This document shows positions 1 through 6,939 of a stretch of DNA of 43,760 nt, piece by piece. The notes beneath the pieces were generated by a model. That model was not told the origin of the DNA. It saw nothing but the letters and a program-made list of their open reading frames with translations, and did no database searches. The translations under genes were made by a program, and so were the position numbers. Position 1 is the first letter of the stretch. Every line of letters begins with the position of its first letter. Source of the DNA: an uncultured Bacteroidota bacterium (GTDB lineage: Bacteria > Bacteroidota > Bacteroidia > Chitinophagales > Chitinophagaceae); NCBI GenBank assembly GCA_903854725.1, contig CAINWZ010000018.1, positions 1 to 43,760 of the forward strand, written 5' to 3'.

Positions 1-202
1 AGTTTTTATTTAAATTTTTTACATTTTATTTTATATATTTATTTTCATAATTTGAATAAGGACACAAACTTTGCAGATAATTGCACATTTATTTTAAGAA
101 AGTAAAACTTGCATACAATCGGAGCCTACCATTCGTTCTATTTTGTTAAGCATTTACACATAATATAATTGTATCATTTAAACAAATAGGACTTAAAAAG
201 GT

Positions 203-210
203 TAACTTTG
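203..210 (+). promoter_or_regulatory. Bacteroidota -10 element before the PAS kinase
   Basis: TAACTTTG matches the TAnnTTTG -10 element of the Bacteroidota housekeeping sigma factor and lies 26 bp before the ATG at 237. No convincing -33 element is visible. The rest of 1-236 is very AT-rich and shows no gene. Confidence 0.45.
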
Positions 211-236
211 TAAAGAATAATTTCGCCGCGAACTGC

Positions 237-1505
237 ATGCAAAACCAAGCCCCTATTACCTCTAACATTGATAACCGATTTGAAGCTTTATTCAATTCAG
301 CTTCTATGGCCATTATTGTAGTAGATGGAAAAGGCCAAATATCAATGGCAAATAGTTTTGCCAATAACTTATTTGGGTACGTAGAAAACAGCCTAATTGG
401 TGAGCCATTAGAAAAGCTAATTCCACAAAGACATCATACTAAACATGTTGGCTATAGAAATAGCTATATAGAGAAACCTAATGCAAGGTCAATGGGTTTA
501 GGAATGACTTTATCTGCATTAAGAAGTGATGGAACAGAATTCCCTGTTGAAATTAGCCTGGGGCACTTTACAACTGGCGATGAGAAATTTGCCATTGCTT
601 TTATAGCAGACATTACCAAGAGAAAGCTTAATGAAGAAAAAATTATAGCGCAGCAGGATGAAATGGAAAAGGTGAATGAGGAAATGAAAAAGCTAAACGC
701 AAATTTAGAAATTACCGTTACCAAAAGAACCAATGAACTTCAAAATACTTTGACTGCCTTAGAAGCATCAAAAAATGAATTAACACTTTCTCTAGAAAAA
801 GAAAAGGAAGTAAACGATTTAAAATCAAGATTCGTTTCTATGGCTTCACACGAATTTAGAACGCCCTTGAGTACAATTTTATCCTCTATATCACTGCTTT
901 CCAAGTATACCACCACTGAAGATCAATCTAAAAGAGATAAACATATTGATCGAATTAAATCTTCCGTTAAAACGCTCACTGATATTTTAAATGAATTTTT
1001 ATCACTAGGCAGAATTGAAGAAGGTAAAGTAGATATGAAACAAGAAGTGTTTGACTTAGTGGAATTTATGCAATCTATCAATAATGAAATGTCGGTCTTA
1101 TTGAAACCTGGGCAAATATTTAAATTCAATCACCTAGGCAATAATAATACCTATACCGATAGTAATTTATTAAAGCATATCATGATAAATTTGCTTTCAA
1201 ACGCAATAAAATTTTCACCCGATAATGCCATTATTTTAATTGATACGGAAGTAACCACCACAACTACTAACATTACTATAACAGATAAAGGAATTGGCAT
1301 TCCTGCTATTGATCAAATTCATCTTTTTGAACGCTTCTTTAGAGCAACCAACGTAACCAATATACAAGGCACCGGCTTAGGACTTCATATTGTGGGAAGA
1401 TATATTGAGTTATTAAATGGTACTATAAATTACCATAGTGAATTTGAAAATGGTAGTACATTTATTATTAACTTACCTAGTCTACTTAAAAAAGACTTTG
1501 AATAA
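237..1505 (+). CDS. PAS-domain sensor histidine kinase (FixL-like candidate)
   Basis: Cytoplasmic sensor kinase of 422 residues with no membrane segment. Order: PAS domain (about 12-128), coiled-coil linker (about 130-195), HisKA with phospho-acceptor His205 in SMASHEFRTP, then HATPase with N-box Asn322 (LLSNAIKF), DKGIGIP at 350-356 and GTGLGL at 378-383. The PAS aligns without gaps to rhizobial FixL and E. coli DosP from the haem-ligand helix to the DG turn. His70 falls on the proximal haem ligand (FixL His200, DosP His77), and Met90 falls on FixL Arg220. A large family of ordinary PAS kinases has nearly the same stretch, including this His, so haem binding is inference only. It lies 9 bp from the receiver-CRP regulator and converges on the cbb3 oxidase operon, which suggests oxygen or redox sensing. 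Confidence 0.9.
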   Translation: MQNQAPITSNIDNRFEALFNSASMAIIVVDGKGQISMANSFANNLFGYVENSLIGEPLEKLIPQRHHTKHVGYRNSYIEKPNARSMGLGMTLSALRSDGTEFPVEISLGHFTTGDEKFAIAFIADITKRKLNEEKIIAQQDEMEKVNEEMKKLNANLEITVTKRTNELQNTLTALEASKNELTLSLEKEKEVNDLKSRFVSMASHEFRTPLSTILSSISLLSKYTTTEDQSKRDKHIDRIKSSVKTLTDILNEFLSLGRIEEGKVDMKQEVFDLVEFMQSINNEMSVLLKPGQIFKFNHLGNNNTYTDSNLLKHIMINLLSNAIKFSPDNAIILIDTEVTTTTTNITITDKGIGIPAIDQIHLFERFFRATNVTNIQGTGLGLHIVGRYIELLNGTINYHSEFENGSTFIINLPSLLKKDFE

Positions 1506-1514
1506 AAAATACAT

Positions 1515-2576
1515 ATGGAAAAGATTCTATTAATTGAAGACAACGAAGCACTTAGAGAAAATACTGCCGAAATTTTAACATTAGCAAATTACGAAGTGTT
1601 TACTGCCGAAAATGGCAAGATAGGCGTTGAAAAAGCAATGGCAAACCCTCCAGACCTAATTGTTTGTGATATCATGATGCCAGTTTTAGATGGATATGGG
1701 GTATATCAAATTATTAGTAAAAATGAAGCCTTACAACATATTCCTTTTATTTTCTTAAGTGCTAAAAGCGAAAGAAATGACCTTAGAAAAGGAATGGAAA
1801 TGGGTGCTGATGATTATATCACAAAACCTTTCTCTGATTCGGAATTAATTAATGCCATAAGAGCTAGAATTGAAAAAATTAAAATACAGCAAAATGCAGG
1901 CGGCAGAGGAATAGAAGCTTGGTATCAAATTATCTCAGAATTAGGGAACAAAGATGAAATGCACAAAGCCCTTGAAAGTCATGACATCATTGATTACAAG
2001 AAAAAACAAGTTATTTACTCCGAAGGACAACACCCCAATAAATTATATTACATAGAATCTGGTAAGATTAAAGTATATAAGACAAGTGATGGTGGTAAAG
2101 AATTAATTATTGGATTATTATCTGCTGGAGATTTTTTTGGGCATATTCCTTTAATTGAGAATGCAGTGTACGAAGAGTTTGCAGAAACTTTAGAAGAATC
2201 TTCTATAAGAGTTATTCCTAGAAAAGAATTCGAACATTTACTTACCCATAACCAAGAAGTAGCTTTAAAAGTAATTAAGCTTCTAGCAAATAATATTGCT
2301 GAAAAAGAACAACAATTGGTAGCGCTTGCTTATCATAGCTTACGTAAAAGAGTAGCTGACACCTTGCTTACTTTAAAAAAGAAATATGCTAAGGATACAG
2401 AAACCGGCCCTTTCTCTATCTCTATTTCTAGAGAAGATTTATCCAATATTGCTGGTACTGCTACCGAAAGTTTAATTAGAACTTTGAGTGACTTTAAATC
2501 GGAAAAATTAATTGAAATTAAAGAAGGTAAAATTACCATATTGGAAGAAAAGAAATTGGCAAATCTTTTTAACTAA
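1515..2576 (+). CDS. Response regulator fused to CRP/FNR-type transcription factor
   Basis: 353 residues. The N-terminal receiver (1-122) has acidic residues Glu8/Asp9, phospho-acceptor Asp52 (CDIMMP), Ser82 and Lys104. Then come a cyclic-nucleotide-binding-like beta barrel (about 150-255), a dimer helix and a Crp-type winged helix (about 275-345). The recognition helix reads ATESLIRTL. Glu318 and Arg322 align with CRP Glu181/Arg185 and FNR Glu209/Arg213, which read the TGA core of half-sites; FNR Ser212 is replaced by Ile. Only one cysteine (Cys51) is seen, so an FNR iron-sulfur cluster is excluded. Probably co-transcribed with the kinase 9 bp upstream and phosphorylated by it. In effect it is a FixJ receiver joined to a FixK output. 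Target prediction: the palindromes before ccoS and ccoI. Confidence 0.92.
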   Translation: MEKILLIEDNEALRENTAEILTLANYEVFTAENGKIGVEKAMANPPDLIVCDIMMPVLDGYGVYQIISKNEALQHIPFIFLSAKSERNDLRKGMEMGADDYITKPFSDSELINAIRARIEKIKIQQNAGGRGIEAWYQIISELGNKDEMHKALESHDIIDYKKKQVIYSEGQHPNKLYYIESGKIKVYKTSDGGKELIIGLLSAGDFFGHIPLIENAVYEEFAETLEESSIRVIPRKEFEHLLTHNQEVALKVIKLLANNIAEKEQQLVALAYHSLRKRVADTLLTLKKKYAKDTETGPFSISISREDLSNIAGTATESLIRTLSDFKSEKLIEIKEGKITILEEKKLANLFN

Positions 2577-2587
2577 AAAAATCATAC

Positions 2588-2959
2588 TTAATAAAGCGCT
2601 GCTTCAAACCTTTCATTCACATCGCTTTTCCATGCTATAAATTCATTTTCTAAATAAACTACCTGAAGTTTATATTTTTTATACGCTGCTACCAATTTCG
2701 ATTCCACTAAATTATTAGCAGACTTCGAAGCCTTAATCCCTTTCTTCAAAACCAATATATCTATTAATAAAAGTTTTACAGCAGCCTCTCTATTCAATAT
2801 CTGAAGTTGTAATTCTTCCGCCCAAACAATAAAATCGTTCATTACTAAGTTCTCTAATAAACTACTTAGCTTTCTCTTAATAAATGCCTGCTCCTCTTGG
2901 ATAAATTCCAAGGATCTAATCAAAGACTCTACTTCTTGTGTTATAAATTCTTTATTCAT
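2588..2959 (-). CDS. Small helical protein of unknown function at the end of the cbb3 operon
   Basis: 123 residues that I do not recognise. The composition is strongly helical (many Glu, Lys, Leu, Ala), with no signal peptide, membrane segment or cysteine, and it looks like a coiled-coil or helical-bundle protein of the cytoplasm. It starts 6 bp after the stop of the TauE/SafE-like gene on the same strand, so it is the likely last gene of the ccoS-ccoH operon. It ends 11 bp from the convergent regulator gene with no terminator between them. A role in oxidase assembly or regulation is only a guess from position. Confidence 0.7.
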   Translation of the reverse strand: MNKEFITQEVESLIRSLEFIQEEQAFIKRKLSSLLENLVMNDFIVWAEELQLQILNREAAVKLLLIDILVLKKGIKASKSANNLVESKLVAAYKKYKLQVVYLENEFIAWKSDVNERFEAALY

Positions 2960-2965
2960 TACTCC

Positions 2966-3682
2966 TTATTTATGACAGGGGATTACAGTGGTTCCAATAC
3001 CTGCTTGAGGACTTACATAAGGTATCCCTAGATTTAACCCCCTGAGTATTAACAACACCCCCATACTAAAAATAAAAACTGGTAATAAGCCCTGCAATCG
3101 AAGCCTTACCGATCTGCCAAAATACTGTCCCCCTATTGCTACCATAAGTAAGGCAGGCAGCGTCCCCAATCCAAAAAAAGCCATTATGAATCCGCCTTTT
3201 ACTACGCTCTGTGTAGCAAGGGCAGATGTCAATGCCACATATACCATACCACATGGAAGCAAACCATTTAAAAAACCAATGAAATAAAAGGCAGTCTTAT
3301 TTTTACTTTTAAAAAGCAACCCCATTTTTTTGATAATAAAATTATAGACCCTATTAAAATGTATGATAGAGGGCGACCAGTTTGCTTTAATTACAAATAC
3401 ATACAATACATACAATAACATAATGGAGCCCATTACAATAGACAAATTTTCTTGTACACCATATAATGGCAACTGACTTCCAAACAGTCCAAGCAAAACA
3501 CCTAATATAGCATAACTACTAATTTTACCAAAATGATATAAAATAAGTGACCTCCATTTTTGAAAATTATTTTGATGAGCAATAGGAAGCGCCATTACCA
3601 AAGGTCCGCACATGCCAATACAATGAATGCTTCCTATAAGCCCCATCAAAAAACCAATCTCAAAAACATGTTTAACCCACAT
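2966..3682 (-). CDS. TauE/SafE-family (DsbD_2-like) membrane protein of the cbb3 operon
   Basis: 238-residue polytopic inner-membrane protein with about six hydrophobic segments. The N-terminal motif GSIHCIGMCGP (Cys21, Cys25) and a second copy-like segment, GLLPCGMVYVALTSA, are typical of the sulfite-exporter TauE/SafE-like family related to the DsbD transmembrane domain. Such proteins often follow ccoGH in Bacteroidota. A role in copper handling or thiol/haem chemistry during cbb3 assembly is inferred from context; substrate transport has not been shown for this branch as far as I know. It lies 14 bp downstream of ccoH and 6 bp upstream of the small helical gene, which supports one transcript. 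Confidence 0.82.
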   Translation of the reverse strand: MWVKHVFEIGFLMGLIGSIHCIGMCGPLVMALPIAHQNNFQKWRSLILYHFGKISSYAILGVLLGLFGSQLPLYGVQENLSIVMGSIMLLYVLYVFVIKANWSPSIIHFNRVYNFIIKKMGLLFKSKNKTAFYFIGFLNGLLPCGMVYVALTSALATQSVVKGGFIMAFFGLGTLPALLMVAIGGQYFGRSVRLRLQGLLPVFIFSMGVLLILRGLNLGIPYVSPQAGIGTTVIPCHK

Positions 3683-3696
3683 ACAATTATATTATT

Positions 3697-4134
3697 TTAC
3701 AACATTATCTTTTTTTCAAAATAATAGGCTGTTCCACTATTTTCAATAGTTAACTTTAAAGTATAATTTCCTTTCATAGTGCTCAATACTTCAATATCAA
3801 AAATTCCATTTTGTGCCACTATCTCTTTTTTTAAATCCCCTTTTTCGTCTGCTATACAATACATTTGAATAGACGCCTTTGAAATCGAATTTTGCAACTG
3901 CTGAGGAAGTATTACATGCAGATAATTTCCCTTTGTTTCAACTTGCAATTCCCCTCCAATAGCTTTTGCCCTTTGAGTGGCATCTATTACTTCTTGATAT
4001 TTTAGTTCTGCACCATAATAATCCGTTTGCACTAAGTCAAATTTTTGCTGAGAAGATTTAAAAGAAAGTAATAAAATACCTGCTACAAAAATCACATAAA
4101 CAATAATAATGCTATGCCCCCAATTTAGTTTCAT
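3697..4134 (-). CDS. ccoH: FixH/CcoH-family cbb3 oxidase assembly protein
   Basis: 145 residues with one N-terminal membrane anchor (about 5-25: HSIIIVYVIFVAGILLLSF) followed by a periplasmic beta-rich domain. The YYGAELKYQEVID segment after the anchor is the recognisable FixH signature. CcoH is needed for stable assembly of the cbb3 complex. The gene sits 11 bp after ccoG and 14 bp before the TauE/SafE-like gene, the usual order ccoG-ccoH-SafE. The sequence is divergent, as FixH proteins usually are, so the call rests on motif plus context. Confidence 0.85.
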   Translation of the reverse strand: MKLNWGHSIIIVYVIFVAGILLLSFKSSQQKFDLVQTDYYGAELKYQEVIDATQRAKAIGGELQVETKGNYLHVILPQQLQNSISKASIQMYCIADEKGDLKKEIVAQNGIFDIEVLSTMKGNYTLKLTIENSGTAYYFEKKIML

Positions 4135-4145
4135 ACTATATAATT

Positions 4146-5576
4146 TTAAATAGAAGGTCCTAAGAAAACTGCAGTTAAATCATCCATTTTATGACCGTTT
4201 TCATAAAGACCTATTCTAATTTTTGTTTTTCTTTGTTTTAATTGTTCATTTTTCAATGTAATAAAAAAACTAGTTTGAAAATAAGATTCCTTTGCTACAT
4301 CAACAGGCCCTATTAACTTTATTTCGCCTTCTATATTTTCTAATTTGATATCTAAATGAATGTTCTTCCTGGTTTTATTCACCAATTTGATATTGTACAA
4401 ATTACTAATCTTATGATGGTCTAATAATTGATAGGTCTGACCTGGTGTTCTTAAAATTCTTGCAGCTATATCTGCTCTTGTAATTAATAAAATCGCAAGA
4501 AAACTTAATAGCAATAATAAAACGATGGTATACAACTTCAACCTCCAGGAATAGGTCATTTTTTGTTTACTTGCAATTCCATTTTCAGAGGCATATCTTA
4601 TTAAACCTTTAGGTTTATTGATATGGTCCATAATTTCATCGCAAGCATCAATACAAGCAGTACAGTTAACACATTCTAATTGCGTCCCATTTCTAATGTC
4701 AATGCCAGTTGGACAAACCCGCACACAGGCATGACAATTAACACAATCTCCTTTGTCATTTGCTATGTCCGACAATTTGCCTCTTGGCTCGCCTCTTACA
4801 TAATCATAAGCCACCAAAATGGAATTACGATCTAATAATACCCCTTGTAATCTTCCATAAGGACAAACAATAATACAAGCTTGCTCTCTAAACCAATAAT
4901 AGACAAAGAAAAAAACCAAAGTAAAAATTACCAATGCGCTAAAAGTTCCAAAATGTACAAATATGCCTTCTTTTACCAACACCCCTACTTCATCAATGCC
5001 AATGATATAGCCTAGAAAAAAATTGGCTATTAAAAAGGATAATAAAAAAAATACAATAATCTTGGCACCTCTCTTTAATAACTTTTCGGTATTCCAAGGC
5101 ATTGCCTTTAACTTCTTTTGCTGATGAGAATCTCCGTCTATAAAAAATTCGATTTTTCTAAAAACCATTTCCATGAAAATGGTTTGAGGACATGCCCAAC
5201 CACACCAAATACGCCCAAACCCTACCGTAAACAGAATTACAAAAACAATAAAAGTCAATAAGCCAATGGCGAAAATAAAAAAATCTTGTGGCCAGAAAAT
5301 TTTACTAAAAAATATGAATTTCCGCTCCAACACATTAAATAAAAATACCGGCTCTCCCTCTACTTTTATAAATGGCAAAGTAAAAAACAAAATCAAATAG
5401 AAATAACTAAAGTATGATCTTAGATTATATAACTTGCCAGATGGCTTTTGCGGATTTACATAATTTCTATTCCCTTCTTTACTTATTGTCGATACCGAAT
5501 CCCTGAATGTTTGATCCAACAAATCCTTTTTAAAATTTGAAATACTCTCAGAATCAATTTTATTTTGTGGTGTCAT
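4146..5576 (-). CDS. ccoG: CcoG/FixG polyferredoxin, cbb3 oxidase assembly
   Basis: 476-residue membrane protein of the FixG/RdxA/CcoG family, implicated in copper reduction for cbb3 assembly. Visible features are membrane segments near 55-75, 100-120, 175-195, 215-235 and 350-370. There are cysteine motifs CGWACP and CIIVCP in the membrane part and two 4Fe-4S motifs, CVNCHACVRVCP and CVNCTACIDACD. A C-terminal periplasmic Ig-like domain (about 375-476) follows. Its ATG directly abuts the ccoP stop codon, which indicates tight coupling with ccoP. Length and order match the family. Confidence 0.96.
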   Translation of the reverse strand: MTPQNKIDSESISNFKKDLLDQTFRDSVSTISKEGNRNYVNPQKPSGKLYNLRSYFSYFYLILFFTLPFIKVEGEPVFLFNVLERKFIFFSKIFWPQDFFIFAIGLLTFIVFVILFTVGFGRIWCGWACPQTIFMEMVFRKIEFFIDGDSHQQKKLKAMPWNTEKLLKRGAKIIVFFLLSFLIANFFLGYIIGIDEVGVLVKEGIFVHFGTFSALVIFTLVFFFVYYWFREQACIIVCPYGRLQGVLLDRNSILVAYDYVRGEPRGKLSDIANDKGDCVNCHACVRVCPTGIDIRNGTQLECVNCTACIDACDEIMDHINKPKGLIRYASENGIASKQKMTYSWRLKLYTIVLLLLLSFLAILLITRADIAARILRTPGQTYQLLDHHKISNLYNIKLVNKTRKNIHLDIKLENIEGEIKLIGPVDVAKESYFQTSFFITLKNEQLKQRKTKIRIGLYENGHKMDDLTAVFLGPSI

Positions 5577-6728
5577 TTATTTTTTTGTTGCAGCAGTATC
5601 CGTTGATGCGACTACTTCTTTATACAAATCTCCTTGTGGCGCTTTTGGGTTAGGAGGATTGGTTCCTCTTAATGTTCTTATATAAGTAGCTAGCTGTTGC
5701 ATTTGTATTGGGGAATAAGTGGTTTGCCATGATTGCATGCCTTTATCAGGATAACCATATTTAATAGTTTTAAATATATCTTTTATACCCCCTCCATGTA
5801 TCCAATAATCATCGGTTAAGTTGGGACCTACTAAGCCTTGACCTTCTGCTAAATGACAAGGCACACAGGTTTTTGCAAATAAGACCTTCCCTGCTGAAGC
5901 ACCTACTGCATCTAACTGAATCACTGTATTCTCATCTACATTCTCTTTAGCGGAAGCCAAATAAGCATCTGTTTGTACTTTTGCTGCAGTCATTTCTGCA
6001 TTATATTCCTCTGTAGGATTCATTCCTGTATGCCATACTTCAAATTTTAATAAATAAAATATCGCCACTACAATAGTGATATAAAAACCATACTTCCACC
6101 ATGGTGGCAATGCATTGTCTAATTCCTTTATGCCATCATAATCATGATCTAACAGTAAATCTGCTTCTTTATCCAAAGGAACCGCCTTTGTAAAAAATTG
6201 CTTGTCTAAAGTATGCCATGTTTTAAGCAACCAAGAATCAGTTACTACTTTACCCCCTACTAATACTTTCTCTTTGGGATGAATAGCACGAAAAATATTT
6301 CTAATAAATAAAACCAATAAGAAAACAACCAGCAACTCTAATAAAATAACTGTAGACATTGTCCAAAAGGTATTATAAGATAATCCCCCATAATAATCTT
6401 TAGTCACTGATTTAGTTGCAGTATCTGCAACGGCCGCCGTTGTTTGCGCAACACCTTTGGTGGCAAACATAGAGCCCATCACTACTACGAAAATCATCAT
6501 TACTTTAGGAGCAGATTTAGACATATCAACCGCTTTTTTTGATACCATTAGCAGCACATTAGCTAATACCCATACAACGATTACTAATATAACAGCTACA
6601 GACATCATTAGTAATTGCATATAATTGGTTGTATCGGGTGTTGCTGCTACACCAGCTGTCTGTGCATATGAGGCTACAGAAAGCATACTAGCCACTAACA
6701 ATAGAAAAGTATTTTTATTTTTTAACAT
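5577..6728 (-). CDS. ccoP: cbb3-type cytochrome c oxidase subunit III, mono-haem form
   Basis: 383 residues. The C-terminal cytochrome c domain has a single haem site, CVPCH (Cys288, Cys291, His292), with Met331 (DKGMQSW) as likely second ligand. Classic proteobacterial CcoP has two CxxCH sites; only one is present here. The N-terminus is long: a signal-like segment (about 5-22), a membrane span (38-62), another hydrophobic stretch ending GVAQ (74-95), a span at 120-145, then the CcoP N-terminal domain with WHTLDKQFF and DGIKELDNALPPWW and a span at 212-228. It transfers electrons from soluble or membrane cytochrome c to CcoO. It lies 23 bp after ccoQ and abuts ccoG. Confidence 0.95.
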   Translation of the reverse strand: MLKNKNTFLLLVASMLSVASYAQTAGVAATPDTTNYMQLLMMSVAVILVIVVWVLANVLLMVSKKAVDMSKSAPKVMMIFVVVMGSMFATKGVAQTTAAVADTATKSVTKDYYGGLSYNTFWTMSTVILLELLVVFLLVLFIRNIFRAIHPKEKVLVGGKVVTDSWLLKTWHTLDKQFFTKAVPLDKEADLLLDHDYDGIKELDNALPPWWKYGFYITIVVAIFYLLKFEVWHTGMNPTEEYNAEMTAAKVQTDAYLASAKENVDENTVIQLDAVGASAGKVLFAKTCVPCHLAEGQGLVGPNLTDDYWIHGGGIKDIFKTIKYGYPDKGMQSWQTTYSPIQMQQLATYIRTLRGTNPPNPKAPQGDLYKEVVASTDTAATKK

Positions 6729-6751
6729 AAGAAATGTTTTTATTTGATGTA

Positions 6752-6919
6752 TTATTGTTCTAATGGTAAATTTTTAATTTCTTCCACTTCTTTGTTGTCT
6801 AGGACTTTAACATACCATAGCACTCCAACAAAAAATGCCACAAAAACCAATAGCGAAAAAAGCGGATAAATATTTTGATCCTGCATGGTCTCGGTATATT
6901 TTTTTATAAAACTGTACAT
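6752..6919 (-). CDS. ccoQ: CcoQ/FixQ-like small subunit
   Basis: 55-codon ORF found by reading the minus strand between ccoNO and ccoP. The ATG is at 6919 and the stop TAA at 6754-6752. The N-terminus reads MYSFIKKYTETM, followed by one membrane helix (about 18-38, PLFSLLVFVAFFVGVLWYV) and a charged tail (LDNKEVEEIKNLPLEQ). Length, topology and position between ccoO and ccoP fit CcoQ, which stabilises the association of CcoP with the CcoNO core. It lies 20 bp after the ccoNO stop and 23 bp before the ccoP start. Confidence 0.85.
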   Translation of the reverse strand: MYSFIKKYTETMQDQNIYPLFSLLVFVAFFVGVLWYVKVLDNKEVEEIKNLPLEQ

Positions 6920-6939
6920 GTTTAATTATTTTTTGTTGA

